Shown here: piece by piece, positions 43,797 through 53,098 of the stretch
Numbering within the stretch: position 1 is the stretch's first letter
How the letters are laid out: every line of letters starts with the position of its first letter
NCBI RefSeq assembly: GCF_026241155.1
Contig: NZ_JAPFGP010000016.1
Coordinates: 1 to 64,000, forward strand
Direction: 5' to 3'
DNA: 64,000 bases
Origin: Paucibacter sp. PLA-PC-4
GTDB lineage: Bacteria; Pseudomonadota; Gammaproteobacteria; Burkholderiales; Burkholderiaceae_C
Program-made: the position numbers and the translations under genes
The notes under the pieces: model-generated
What the model saw: only the letters and a program-made list of their open reading frames with translations
What the model was told of the DNA's origin: nothing
Database searches by the model: none

Positions 43797-45704
43797 ATGA
43801 AGACTCAGCCCATCATTCCCGCCCGCGTCGATTTCAGCGACGCTGCCGCCCCTGCCGCACCCGAATTCGGCGATATCTATCACGCCCGCGCGGGCGCCTT
43901 CGGCCAGGCCAGACATGTCTTCCTGAGCGGCAATGAGCTCCCGCGGCGCTGGGCCGGCCAGCCGCGCTTCGTGATCTTGGAAACCGGCTTCGGCCTGGGC
44001 AACAACTTCTTGGCCAGTTGGGCCGCCTGGCGGGATGATCCAGCGCGCTGCGAGCGGCTGTTCTTCATCAGCATCGAAAAGCACCCGCTGCGCCACGAAG
44101 ACATGAGGCGCGCGCATGCCGCCAGCCCCGAGCCGGCCCTGGCCGCCGAGCTGCTGGCGGCCTGGCCGCCACTGACGCACAACCTGCACAGCCTGAGCTT
44201 CGAGGGGGGCCGGGTGCAACTGCTGCTGGCGCTAGGCGATGTACGCGACTGGCTCAAAACCCTGGTCGCCGAGGTCGATGCCATCTATCTGGACGGATTT
44301 GCCCCCGCGCTGAATCCGGCGATGTGGGACGGCTACACCCTGAAGCTACTGGCTCGCCTGGCCAAGCCCGGCGCCAGCGCCAGCACCTGGAGTACGGCGC
44401 CAGCAGTGATCGAAGGGCTGTCGGCCGCCGGCTTTGCGGTCGAGAAGCGACCCGGCTTTGCGAAAAAGGGCCGCATGAGCGTGGCCCGCTTCGCACCGCG
44501 CCACCTGCTGCAACGCCCGCCAGCGCGGCAGGCCCTGGCACCGGCGGCGCGCGAAGTATTGGTGATAGGCGCCGGGCTGGCCGGGGCCGCCTGCGCGTGG
44601 GCGCTGCGCCGCGAGGGCCTGAGTTGCACGGTGCTCGACAGCCACGCGGCCGTGGCCCAGGGCAGCTCGGGCAACCCGGGCGGCCTGTTCCACGGTACCT
44701 TGAACCCCGACGACGGCCTGCACGCCCGCTTCAACCGTGCTGCTGCGCTGGCCACCCGAAGCGCGCTGGCCGAGCTGCCAGCCCTGCCCTGGCTGCAACG
44801 CGGACTGCTGCGGCTGGAGGCCGAGCGCGACATCGAGCGCATGCGCGCTCAGATCGCACGCCTGGGACTGCCCGAAGACTATGTGCAGGCGCTCCACGCA
44901 GAGGCCGCCCAGGCGTTGGCCGGCGTCGCCCACGGCAGGCCGGCCTGGTTCTACCCCGGCGGCGGCGCGCTGCCGCCGGTCCACTATGTGCGGGCCCTGC
45001 TCGGGGACACCCCGCTGAGGCTAGGCCGGCGTATCGCCAGACTGCGTCCGGGAGGCGCAGGCTGGCAGGCGCTGGACAAGGACGGCATCTTGCTGGCCGA
45101 GGCGCCGGCCGTGGTGCTGGCCTGCGGTCATCTGAGCCCGCTCTTGCTGCAAGACTTGGCCCCCGATTTGGTACTGCCCTTGACATGCCAGCGCGGCCAG
45201 ATCAGCCATCTAGCGCAGGCCAGGCCGCTGCCGGCCGTGCCGCTGGCTGGCTCCGGCTATGCCTTGGCCGACGGCGAAGGTGGCCTGTGGTGCGGCGCCA
45301 CCAGCCAGGACGAGGACATGGACCCGGCGCTGCGCCCGGCCGACCAGCGACGCAATCTCGAACAATGGGCCGAACTGGCCCGTTTGCCCGCAGTGCCCGA
45401 AGCTACCCCACTCAGCGGCCGTGTCGGCTGGAGGCTGCTGGCCCCCGATCGGCTGCCGCTGGTAGGAGGGCTGCCGCTAGGCCCGCCCGGGCGCGAGGAT
45501 CAGCCCCGCCTGCTGCCGCGCATGCCCGGCCTGCTGCTGTGCAGTGCGCTGGGATCGCGCGGCATCAGCTGGGCGGCTTTGTGCGGCGAGGTCGCGGCGG
45601 CGCAGCTGACGGGCGCGCCGCTGCCGCTGGAGGCCGATTTGCTGGATGCGATCGACCCGGCGCGCTTTCGCGTGCGCGAGTCAAGGCGCCGGCCCGGCCC
45701 GTAG
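43797..45704 (+). CDS. mnmC: Bifunctional tRNA-modifying enzyme MnmC
   Basis: A 635-residue fusion finishing mnm5s2U at the tRNA wobble position. The N-terminal MnmD-type methyltransferase shows FGDIYHARAGAFGQARHVFL, ILETGFGLGNNFLA and YLDGFAPALNPAMW. The C-terminal FAD oxidoreductase shows VLVIGAGLAGAACAWAL, SSGNPGGLFHG and late LVGGLPLGPPG. I start at ATG 43797 (MKTQPIIPARVDF); the frame runs further upstream inside the nuclease gene. The methyltransferase contains STWSTAPAVIEGL, where other MnmC proteins usually read T-Y-S/T. Confidence 0.93.
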   Translation: MKTQPIIPARVDFSDAAAPAAPEFGDIYHARAGAFGQARHVFLSGNELPRRWAGQPRFVILETGFGLGNNFLASWAAWRDDPARCERLFFISIEKHPLRHEDMRRAHAASPEPALAAELLAAWPPLTHNLHSLSFEGGRVQLLLALGDVRDWLKTLVAEVDAIYLDGFAPALNPAMWDGYTLKLLARLAKPGASASTWSTAPAVIEGLSAAGFAVEKRPGFAKKGRMSVARFAPRHLLQRPPARQALAPAAREVLVIGAGLAGAACAWALRREGLSCTVLDSHAAVAQGSSGNPGGLFHGTLNPDDGLHARFNRAAALATRSALAELPALPWLQRGLLRLEAERDIERMRAQIARLGLPEDYVQALHAEAAQALAGVAHGRPAWFYPGGGALPPVHYVRALLGDTPLRLGRRIARLRPGGAGWQALDKDGILLAEAPAVVLACGHLSPLLLQDLAPDLVLPLTCQRGQISHLAQARPLPAVPLAGSGYALADGEGGLWCGATSQDEDMDPALRPADQRRNLEQWAELARLPAVPEATPLSGRVGWRLLAPDRLPLVGGLPLGPPGREDQPRLLPRMPGLLLCSALGSRGISWAALCGEVAAAQLTGAPLPLEADLLDAIDPARFRVRESRRRPGP

Positions 45705-45728
45705 ATCGCTCGCCAGGCAAAAGTACTC

Positions 45729-45755
45729 TCAACTATGCGTAACTCGCGCCGATAA
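45729..45755 (+). promoter_or_regulatory. Sigma-28 (FliA) promoter of the chemotaxis receptor
   Basis: TCAACTAT at 45729-45736, eleven bases, then GCCGATAA at 45748-45755. The -10 is identical to the flagellar sigma-28 consensus and the spacing is right (TAAAGTTT-N11-GCCGATAA). The start would be near 45762, about 48 bases before the MCP gene. Confidence 0.82.
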
Positions 45756-45809
45756 CTAGGGGCGAAACGCGGCAACCGCCCGCGCACCCTGCCTATTCGG
45801 GAGACCTCT

Positions 45810-47360
45810 ATGCTTAGCAGCCTGTTTGCTGGCCGTTCCATCGGCCAGCGCCTGACCGTGGTTTTGAGTCTGGTGCTGATGATTGCCTTTGCCGGCTCCG
45901 GCCTGGGCTTTTGGGCACTCAGCCGGGTGGCGGCCGAAACCAGCGATATGTACGAGAACTCCCTGGTCAGCGAACGCCTGGCCTCCGACTGGTACCGCAA
46001 TATCACCAATGGCGTGAACCGCACCAGCGCAATCGCGATCAGCGCCGACCCCAGCCTGGCTGAGTTCTTCGCAGCCTCGGCCGCCGAGTCGACCAAGCAA
46101 TCGACCGAGCTGCAGAAGGCTTTGGACAAGCAGATGACCTCGCCCACCGAGCGCAAACTGTTCGAGCAGCTCTCCGAGGCCCGCAAAGGCTATCTGAGCA
46201 GCCGCGATGGCGTCAGCGCCGCCAAGAAGGCCGGCGATGCCGACAAGGCCAAGCAGATCTTCGACAGCCAATTCCAGCCGGCTGCGGCCAAGTTCCAGGA
46301 CGCGATCAAGGAGATCGTGCAGGAAGAACGTGCGCAGCTGGACGCCGCCGCCAAGCGGGTGGACGCGGCCAACAGCACGGCCCGCACCGGTCTGGTGGTG
46401 TTCGCGCTGTGTGCGCTGGCAATGGGTGCGGCGCTGGCCGTCTGGCTGACCCGCTCGATCACCGGCCCCTTGCGCGAGGCCGCCACGGTGGCCGACGCGA
46501 TTGCGAACTTCGACCTGACCCGCCCGATCACGCCGCGCAGCAATGACGAAACCGGCCAACTCCTGCGCTCGCTGAAGACCATGCAGGAGGCTTTGCTGAA
46601 GCTGATCGGCGAGGTGCGCGGCTCGACCGACAGCATCTCGACCGCCAGCTCCCAGATCGCCGCCGGCAATCTGGACCTGTCGGCTCGCACCGAACAGACC
46701 GCATCAAATCTTCAAGAAGCCGCGGCCTCGATGATGCAGCTGACCGGTACGGTACGGCAGACGGCGGAGTCGGCCACCACAGCCAACCAGTTGGCACACT
46801 CGGCCGCTGAGGTGGCGCAGCGCGGCGGCACGGTGGTAGCTCAGGTGGTGTCGACGATGGACGACATCAACAACAGCTCGCGCCGCATCAGCGACATCAT
46901 CGGCACGATCGACGGCATCGCCTTCCAGACCAATATCCTGGCGCTGAATGCGGCAGTAGAAGCGGCGCGTGCCGGCGAGCAGGGCCGAGGCTTCGCGGTC
47001 GTCGCCTCCGAGGTGCGCTCGCTGGCCCAGCGCTCGGCCAACGCGGCCAAGGAGATCAAAACACTGATCAGCGCCAGCGCCGAGCGTGTCGAGTCGGGAA
47101 GCAAGCTGGTGCGAGACGCCGGCACAACGATGGGCGATATCGTCTCCAGCGTGCAGCGGGTCTCCGACATCATCGGCGAGATCAGCGCTGCCTCGCGCGA
47201 GCAAAGTGACGGCATCAACCAGATCAATGCTGCGGTAACCCAGCTTGACCAAATGACGCAGCAGAACGCGGCTCTGGTCGAGGAAGCCGCGTCGGCTGCA
47301 GAAAGCCTCAAGGATCAGTCCGGTCGGCTGTCAACCGCGATAGGCGTATTCAGGCTTTGA
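45810..47360 (+). CDS. Methyl-accepting chemotaxis protein
   Basis: A 516-residue transmembrane receptor. Helix 1 (about 13-37), a four-helix-bundle periplasmic sensor, helix 2 (about 191-212), a HAMP domain, and the cytoplasmic signalling coiled coil with the hairpin tip in [20 protein letters not shown] and [15 protein letters not shown]. The C-terminus has no CheR-docking pentapeptide. Its sigma-28 promoter places it in the flagellar regulon. Its 3' end overlaps the convergent rpiA by 11 bases. The ligand is unknown. Confidence 0.94.
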   Translation: MLSSLFAGRSIGQRLTVVLSLVLMIAFAGSGLGFWALSRVAAETSDMYENSLVSERLASDWYRNITNGVNRTSAIAISADPSLAEFFAASAAESTKQSTELQKALDKQMTSPTERKLFEQLSEARKGYLSSRDGVSAAKKAGDADKAKQIFDSQFQPAAAKFQDAIKEIVQEERAQLDAAAKRVDAANSTARTGLVVFALCALAMGAALAVWLTRSITGPLREAATVADAIANFDLTRPITPRSNDETGQLLRSLKTMQEALLKLIGEVRGSTDSISTASSQIAAGNLDLSARTEQTASNLQEAAASMMQLTGTVRQTAESATTANQLAHSAAEVAQRGGTVVAQVVSTMDDINNSSRRISDIIGTIDGIAFQTNILALNAAVEAARAGEQGRGFAVVASEVRSLAQRSANAAKEIKTLISASAERVESGSKLVRDAGTTMGDIVSSVQRVSDIIGEISAASREQSDGINQINAAVTQLDQMTQQNAALVEEAASAAESLKDQSGRLSTAIGVFRL

Positions 47361-48015
47361 AGTCCAGCGTCCGGACGCCCTCGGCCGTACCCAGCAAACA
47401 GACGCTGGCTCGGTTGCGGGCGAACACGCCGACCGTGACGACGCCGGGCCACTGGCTGACCTCGGCCTCTAAGGCCGCAGGCTCACGGATTTGCAGGCCG
47501 CGCACATCGAGGATGTGGCAGCCGTTGTCGGTGACGCAGCCGGCACGCAAATCGGCCTGGCCGCCCATCGCGGTGAAGCGGCGCGCGACCTGGGCTGCGG
47601 CCATCGGGATCACCTCGACCGGCAAAGGGAAGCCACCGAGCACCGGCACCAGCTTGCTTTCGTCGGCAATGCAGACAAAGCGCTCGGCCAAGTCGGCGAC
47701 GATCTTCTCGCGAGTCAGCGCGGCACCGCCGCCCTTGATCATGTTCCCGGCCGGATCGATCTCGTCGGCGCCGTCGATATAGACCGGCAGGCTGCTCACC
47801 TCAGCCGCCTCCAGGATCTTGATGCCCAGCGCGCGCATTCGCTCGGTGCTGCGCTGCGAGCTCGACACGGCGCCGGCAATGGCCATGCCGCTGGCGGCCA
47901 GCGCATCGATGAATTTGTCCACCGTCGAGCCGGTGCCAACACCGACGATGCTGCCGGGCGTCACATAGTTCAGGGCCGCTTGGCCCACCAGGGTTTTGAG
48001 TTCGTCTTGTGTCAT
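47350..48015 (-). CDS. rpiA: Ribose-5-phosphate isomerase A
   Basis: A 221-residue enzyme interconverting ribose 5-phosphate and ribulose 5-phosphate in the pentose phosphate pathway. Conserved: [14 protein letters not shown] (phosphate-binding), [19 protein letters not shown] with the catalytic Asp, and LTREKIVA. Length equals E. coli RpiA. The end overlaps the MCP gene, so transcription of the two is convergent with no room for a terminator between them. Confidence 0.96.
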   Translation of the reverse strand: MTQDELKTLVGQAALNYVTPGSIVGVGTGSTVDKFIDALAASGMAIAGAVSSSQRSTERMRALGIKILEAAEVSSLPVYIDGADEIDPAGNMIKGGGAALTREKIVADLAERFVCIADESKLVPVLGGFPLPVEVIPMAAAQVARRFTAMGGQADLRAGCVTDNGCHILDVRGLQIREPAALEAEVSQWPGVVTVGVFARNRASVCLLGTAEGVRTLDFKA

Positions 48016-48050
48016 TGCGGCGCTGCCCGGCAGAGAAAGACCGGATTATC

Positions 48051-49550
48051 TCAAGAGGCGTAGAAACGGCCGTGAAAGCCGTAAGGCAGCCAATGAGGCA
48101 ACCAGACCCGCGCCAGCGGCCCGCTGGCGAGCGCCTGGGCGTCAAAGATGCTGGCAAAGCTCTGCTGCCTGCCCGTGTCGTAGCCCATGCCCAGCAACCA
48201 GCCCTCGCCTTCTTTGCTGCTGCCCGGCTTTGGCACCAGCACATGCTCCTCGATTACGGTCTCTGGGCCGAAGACGAAGCGCTCGCGCCGGCCGCTGTCC
48301 AGGTCCAGGCCCATCAGGCCATTGAAACCCCAGCGCTGACCCAGATCCACCGCCGTCGGGTACCAGATCTTGCTGTAGCGCTGCGCCACGACACGCGGAT
48401 CGACCACCGGGAACTCCACCGCCTCGTCGCGCGACTGCAGCTCGATCCGCCCGCCCGTATCACCAGCCAGCGTGATGCGCATGAAGCGCGGCGTTGAATG
48501 GCGCGGCGGCGGGCGCTGGCCGCGCATCTGCCGCTGCATATCGGCATTGATCTCTGGCAACGGCGCGCCCTGCACAAAGTCGAGATGGATCTGGCCATCG
48601 GCATCCCAGGCATTGCCGAAGTGGAAGACGAAGGCCGCCGTCATCTCCAGAACCCGGCGCTGGCTCAGATCGGTCTTGTCGATGATCAGTACCCGTGTCG
48701 GCTGGTCGCCCTGCCAGCGCATCGCGTCCAGCAGGCTGCCGCCCGAGCGCAGGGCCTGCAGATCCATTTGCACCGGCGGCAGCAGAAAGACCAGATAGCG
48801 CTGTGAAACCGCGAAGTCATGCACCATCGCCGAGGCGGGCACCGGGAACACCGCGCTCTTGAGCAGCGCTCCGGCGGGCGAGATCTGGTAGATCACCATG
48901 CGGCCATGGGCGGTGCCGAAGTTCCAGCTCGTCCCGTCCATCTCCTGCTTGGGATGGGCCGAGAACGGCATGCCGGTCAGCTCGGGAGACCAGGCGCGCA
49001 GGCCCCGGGTTTCCAGGCTTTGCGGGTCGAGCTCATAGGCGCTGCCGCCCTCCCACAGCGCGTACAGCCGGCCCGCCTGGCGCAGCACGCTGGTATTGGC
49101 CACATTCATGTTGTCTGGCCCGTGTATCGGCATGCGCGGCGGGATGGCCGTGCCAAGGGCCGGCACGAGAAAGCGCCGCTCGCGCGCCTCGGCCTTGAAC
49201 TTGGTGGTCTGCACAAAGCGCGCGCTGTGGCTGACCCGGCCGTCCTCGAAGCGCCAGGCCTGCACCAGGCCGTCGCCGTCGAACCAGTGGCGGTAGCGCT
49301 CGCCGCCGCGCACCATCAGGCCCGGGCCGTTGCGGTAGTAAATGCCGCGCAGGCCGGCCGGAATACGGCCTTCGATCCGCGGCGCGCCGCCCTGCGGCAC
49401 CTCGCCTGACAAACCCGCAAAGGGCCGCAACTCGGGGGCCGCCTTGGCGTCGAAGTCAGCCGGCACACCCAGAGCCAGAGCCTCCTGGGCTGAGCTGCCC
49501 AGCATGGTCGCCAAGCCGGCAGCAAGGAAATCACGTCGTTGCATGGTCAC
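48051..49550 (-). CDS. Carotenoid oxygenase family protein
   Basis: A 499-residue non-heme iron dioxygenase of the RPE65/CCD family, cleaving carotenoid-like or stilbene-like double bonds. Putative iron His residues are seen in FSAHPKQEMDG, SAMVHDFAVSQ, FVFHFGNAWD and near the C-terminus YGFHGRFYAS. A twin-arginine-like start MTMQRRDFLAAGLATML suggests export or a membrane anchor, unusual for the family. It is 10 bases after a DUF2141 gene on the same strand. The substrate is unknown. Confidence 0.9.
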   Translation of the reverse strand: MTMQRRDFLAAGLATMLGSSAQEALALGVPADFDAKAAPELRPFAGLSGEVPQGGAPRIEGRIPAGLRGIYYRNGPGLMVRGGERYRHWFDGDGLVQAWRFEDGRVSHSARFVQTTKFKAEARERRFLVPALGTAIPPRMPIHGPDNMNVANTSVLRQAGRLYALWEGGSAYELDPQSLETRGLRAWSPELTGMPFSAHPKQEMDGTSWNFGTAHGRMVIYQISPAGALLKSAVFPVPASAMVHDFAVSQRYLVFLLPPVQMDLQALRSGGSLLDAMRWQGDQPTRVLIIDKTDLSQRRVLEMTAAFVFHFGNAWDADGQIHLDFVQGAPLPEINADMQRQMRGQRPPPRHSTPRFMRITLAGDTGGRIELQSRDEAVEFPVVDPRVVAQRYSKIWYPTAVDLGQRWGFNGLMGLDLDSGRRERFVFGPETVIEEHVLVPKPGSSKEGEGWLLGMGYDTGRQQSFASIFDAQALASGPLARVWLPHWLPYGFHGRFYAS

Positions 49551-49560
49551 GTCTCCCGCC

Positions 49561-49977
49561 TCAGTTCAGCTTGATCGTCAGGCGGGCGCCTTCGCCCTTG
49601 AGCTCAAAGGCGGCCTGCTCAAAGCGTGGCGGACCGAACTGGCCGACCGCGTTGTTGGAGAAAGCGGTCGGCTCCTGCGGCATGCCCATCGCGTTCATGT
49701 CCAGACGGCCGTTGCCATTCAGGTCGTGGATGACGCTCACGCCCACCATGCCCTCGGGCACGCTCTTCAGCAGGATGCGCAGCGCCCCTGCCTGCTGGGT
49801 CGAGGCGTCCTGCCGGCTCGCGGCAATCGGCCGGCGCAGCCAGCCATCAGCGCCAAACACGGCCACCAGCAGCTGGCCAGTGCCGGCACTCAGGCCCTGC
49901 ACATCAAGCTCCAGCTCGGCCGCCTGGGTGCAATGGCTGCTCAGAGCCAGCAGGAGAATCAGAAAGGTGGATTTCAT
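49561..49977 (-). CDS. DUF2141 secreted protein
   Basis: A 138-residue secreted beta-rich protein with signal peptide (ending SHCTQA). The DUF2141 hallmark is HDLNGNGRLDMNAMGMPQEP, a Ca-binding-like loop with a conserved Gly-Pro turn. Function of the family is not established. Located 10 bases before the carotenoid oxygenase gene, it forms a two-gene operon and may act on or carry its substrate; that is inference. Confidence 0.87.
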   Translation of the reverse strand: MKSTFLILLLALSSHCTQAAELELDVQGLSAGTGQLLVAVFGADGWLRRPIAASRQDASTQQAGALRILLKSVPEGMVGVSVIHDLNGNGRLDMNAMGMPQEPTAFSNNAVGQFGPPRFEQAAFELKGEGARLTIKLN

Positions 49978-50106
49978 GCGCGTCCTCGGGGTTCGACTTG
50001 GGATGAGCGAACTCTAGGGACGGGGCATTGTGGCGCCCAGCAACAAGCGATAAAGCGCCGTGACCGGTCGCGAAACGACCGGCCACGGCGCCAAATGCGG
50101 CTAGGC

Positions 50107-51228
50107 TCAGCCGCGGCGCTGGCGCACGGCCGCGGCCAGCTCGCGCAGCAGCGGTTCGGTCTGGCTCCAGCCCAGGCAGGCATCGGTGATCGAGACGCCC
50201 GGCTTCAAATCGGCCTTGGTCTGGCCCGGGGCCAGATCTTGCCGGCCCGGCTGCAAATGGCTCTCGACCATCACGCCGGTGATGCGCTTGTCGCCGCCGG
50301 CCATCTGGGCCGCCACATCACGGCCGACCTCAATCTGGCGCTCGTACTTCTTGCTGCTGTTGGCATGCGAGAAATCGATCATCACCTGCTCGCGAAGGCC
50401 TGAGGCCTGGAGCGCCGCGCAAGCGGCGGCCACCGAGGCGGCGTCGTAGTTGGGCGCCTTGCCGCCGCGCAGGATGATGTGGCAGTCCTCGTTGCCGCGG
50501 GTCTCGAAGATCGCGGCCGCCCCCATCTTGGTCATGCCCATGAAGGCGTGGCTGGCGCTGGCTGCCAGTACCGCGTCGGAGGCGACCTTGATGCCGCCGT
50601 CGGTGCCGTTCTTGAAGCCGACCGGGCAGGACAGGCCCGAGGCCAGCTGGCGGTGGCTCTGGCTCTCGGTGGTACGGGCACCGATCGCGCCCCAGGCGAT
50701 CAGGTCGGAGATGTACTGCGGCGACAACAGATCCAGGAACTCGGTGCCGGCCGGCAGGCCCAGGGCCGTGACGTCCAGCAACAGCTGGCGCGCCAGACGC
50801 AAGCCTTCGTTCATATGGAAGCTGCCGTCCAGGCGCGGATCGTTGATATAGCCCTTCCAGCCCACCGTGGTGCGCGGCTTCTCGAAGTAGACCCGCATCA
50901 CGATCAGCAAATCCTGCTGCAGCTCGTCGCGGGTCTTTTTCAGCAGGCGGGCATAGTCCATCGCCTGATCATGGTCGTGGATTGAGCAGGGACCAACAAC
51001 CACCAGCAGGCGGTCATCGCGGCCATGCAACACATCGCCAATTTCTTGGCGGGCACGCTCGACCAGCTCCAGCGAGGCATCGGGCAGTGGCAGCTCATCC
51101 AGCAGCAGGGCTGGCGAGATCAGCGGGCGGACAGCGCCGATACGGGTGTCATCGGTGCGGGTGGTATCGCGGGTTGCATCGCGCGAACCGACTTCGCGGT
51201 CATGTTGGGGGTCATCGAGCGGCTTCAT
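50107..51228 (-). CDS. aroG: DAHP synthase, class I (AroG/AroF/AroH type)
   Basis: A 373-residue 3-deoxy-D-arabino-heptulosonate-7-phosphate synthase, first step of the shikimate pathway. Conserved: [45 protein letters not shown] and [14 protein letters not shown]. Start 51228 is set by AAGGAG six bases upstream; the frame opens to 51288. The ~45-residue N-terminal part before the core is Asp/Arg-rich and longer than in E. coli. Which aromatic amino acid inhibits it cannot be told. Divergent from pyrD, 53 bases apart. Confidence 0.94.
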   Translation of the reverse strand: MKPLDDPQHDREVGSRDATRDTTRTDDTRIGAVRPLISPALLLDELPLPDASLELVERARQEIGDVLHGRDDRLLVVVGPCSIHDHDQAMDYARLLKKTRDELQQDLLIVMRVYFEKPRTTVGWKGYINDPRLDGSFHMNEGLRLARQLLLDVTALGLPAGTEFLDLLSPQYISDLIAWGAIGARTTESQSHRQLASGLSCPVGFKNGTDGGIKVASDAVLAASASHAFMGMTKMGAAAIFETRGNEDCHIILRGGKAPNYDAASVAAACAALQASGLREQVMIDFSHANSSKKYERQIEVGRDVAAQMAGGDKRITGVMVESHLQPGRQDLAPGQTKADLKPGVSITDACLGWSQTEPLLRELAAAVRQRRG

Positions 51229-51281
51229 CGCAGTCTCCTTCTGGGCCCGGATTATCGGTGGGCCGATGCGACAATCCGGCC

Positions 51282-52319
51282 ATGTCATTGATGCCTTATG
51301 CCCTCACCCGCCCTTTTTTGTTCGGCTTGGATCCCGAACATGCCCATGAACTGACGCTAGGCTCTATCGCCCGCCTGCAAAACACCCCGGCGCAATGCCT
51401 GTGGGCCCAGCGCCGCATCAGCGATCCGGTCAGCGTCGCCGGGCTCAACTTCCCCAATCGCATCGGCCTGGCCGCCGGCCTGGACAAGAACGGCCGCTGC
51501 ATCGACGGCTTGGGCGCCATGGGCTTCGGCTTCATCGAGGTTGGCACGGTAACGCCCAAGGGGCAGCCGGGCAACGACAAGCCGCGCATGTTCCGCCTAC
51601 CTGAGGCCGAGGCGTTGATCAACCGCCTGGGATTCAACAACGAGGGCCTAGACAGCTTCATCGCCAATGTGCAACGCGCGCACAGTTTCCGCGCGGCCGG
51701 TGGTCTGGTGGGGCTGAACATCGGCAAGAACGCCGCGACGCCCATCGAACAGGCGGCCGACGACTATCTGCTGGGTCTGGAGGGCGTGTTCCCCCATGCC
51801 GACTACATCACGGTCAATATTTCGAGCCCCAACACCAAGAATCTGCGTGCACTGCAGAGTGACGAGGCGCTGGACGCCCTGCTCTCCCGGCTCCAACAGC
51901 GCAAGCTGCAGATGGAGCAAAGCAGCGGCCGGCGCGTGCCGATGTTCGTCAAGATCGCGCCGGACCTGGAGGAAGATCAAGTGGCGGTGATTGCCCAGAC
52001 CTTGAAGGTCAACGGCATCGACGGCGTGATCGCCACCAACACGACGATTGCGCGCGACGCGATCAAGGGACTGCAGCATGCCCAGGAGATGGGCGGCCTG
52101 TCGGGTCGGCCGGTGTTCGAGGCCAGCAACCGGGTGATACGCCTGCTGCGCGCGGCGCTGGGTTCGGGATACCCCATCATCGGCGTCGGCGGCGTGCTCA
52201 GCGGCGCCGATGCGCGCGCCAAGCTGCAGGCCGGGGCAGATCTGGTACAGCTCTACACCGGCCTGATCTACAAGGGCCCGGCTCTGGTGACGGACTGTGC
52301 CCGGGCCTGCGCCCTCTGA
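51282..52319 (+). CDS. pyrD: Quinone-dependent dihydroorotate dehydrogenase PyrD
   Basis: A 345-residue class 2 enzyme of pyrimidine synthesis, bound to the inner membrane by an N-terminal helical extension ([20 protein letters not shown]). Conserved: [26 protein letters not shown] with the catalytic Ser, [16 protein letters not shown] and [11 protein letters not shown]. Start at 51282 from family comparison. It ends before a bidirectional terminator. Confidence 0.96.
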   Translation: MSLMPYALTRPFLFGLDPEHAHELTLGSIARLQNTPAQCLWAQRRISDPVSVAGLNFPNRIGLAAGLDKNGRCIDGLGAMGFGFIEVGTVTPKGQPGNDKPRMFRLPEAEALINRLGFNNEGLDSFIANVQRAHSFRAAGGLVGLNIGKNAATPIEQAADDYLLGLEGVFPHADYITVNISSPNTKNLRALQSDEALDALLSRLQQRKLQMEQSSGRRVPMFVKIAPDLEEDQVAVIAQTLKVNGIDGVIATNTTIARDAIKGLQHAQEMGGLSGRPVFEASNRVIRLLRAALGSGYPIIGVGGVLSGADARAKLQAGADLVQLYTGLIYKGPALVTDCARACAL

Positions 52320-52339
52320 ACCCTTGACAAGTTCAGCAT

Positions 52340-52367
52340 AAAAAAAGCGGACCGAGGTCCGCTTTTT
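52340..52367. terminator. Bidirectional terminator between pyrD and PEP-CTERM gene
   Basis: A-tract, GCGGACC stem, short GA-containing loop, GGTCCGC and T-tract. It serves the convergent pyrD and the second PEP-CTERM gene. Confidence 0.9.
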
Positions 52368-52384
52368 CATTTCAGCCGGAGGGC

Positions 52385-52879
52385 TCAGCTCGTCTTGCGA
52401 CGGCGTGCAACGAAGCCGACCACGCCGAGACCGGCCAGCATCAGCGCATAGGTCTCGGGCTCGGGCACCGGCACGGCGGCGGCGGCCGAGTTGATCGAGT
52501 AAGCACCGGCCGCGGTGGCCAAAGCGAACACAGCGTAGTAATAATTACCAGCACTCAGGGTCACTTCATTGACGGTCGGGGCGCCACCAAAGGTCCAGGC
52601 AGCAACGCCGGCGTCGTCAGCAGTACCGACCAGACCGTCACCGCCCAGGCTGAACAGGCTGTAAGTCGCGGGAGCGAACGTGCCGAAAGCGCTGACGCTG
52701 CTGGCCACCGTGGAAGTCTCTGCCAGCGAGAAGCTGAAGGTGTCATACACAAAGCCACCGGCAGTTCCAGCCAAAGCGCTTTCCAGCAAGGCATGCGAGC
52801 CCCAATCAAAAGACGCGGCTTGAGCACCAACACCACTCAAGGCCAGAGCCGCCGCAGCGACTAGAGGTTTCAACTTCAT
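52385..52879 (-). CDS. Small PEP-CTERM sorting-domain protein
   Basis: A 164-residue secreted protein: signal peptide ending GAQAAS, a beta-rich Ala/Ser/Thr body with FVYDTFSFSL (resembling the FxDxF group of PEP-CTERM proteins), and the C-terminal VPEPETYALMLAGLGVVGF plus ARRRK tail for exosortase processing. GGGAG lies six T before the ATG at 52879; the frame opens to 52921. Upstream are paired CCCCTA boxes but no sigma-54 element with correct spacing. Function unknown. Confidence 0.92.
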   Translation of the reverse strand: MKLKPLVAAAALALSGVGAQAASFDWGSHALLESALAGTAGGFVYDTFSFSLAETSTVASSVSAFGTFAPATYSLFSLGGDGLVGTADDAGVAAWTFGGAPTVNEVTLSAGNYYYAVFALATAAGAYSINSAAAAVPVPEPETYALMLAGLGVVGFVARRRKTS

Positions 52880-52973
52880 AAAAAAACTCCCAGGTTGAAC
52901 AAACGAGCACAAAGAACTCATGACTTATTGTGCACTGCAGCGCAACTCCTGTTCTACCCCCCGCGTCCCTTGT

Positions 52974-53031
52974 GTTAGGGGCTAAGCCCTTGTTTCTTGT
53001 ACCTTTTTGTAAGTGCCTCCCGATCTAGGGG
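52974..53031 (-). promoter_or_regulatory. Paired CCCCTA boxes upstream of the second PEP-CTERM gene
   Basis: On the minus strand CCCCTAGA (53024-53031) and CCCCTAAC (52974-52981) are direct repeats 50 bp apart, five helical turns. The second lies within the inverted repeat GGGCT-T-AGCCC. They resemble the pair near 3.27 kb before the other PEP-CTERM gene. Confidence 0.45.
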
Positions 53032-53098
53032 AGCGCTTGTAAGCCAAGGTTGCCAAAGCAAAAACATCGGCATGCACCATTTCGGTACTGCCCGCACG

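Noticed and set aside
52921-52981. Sigma-54 promoter before the second PEP-CTERM gene
   Set aside because: The best GG to GC distance is nine bases, not ten; left as boxes only.
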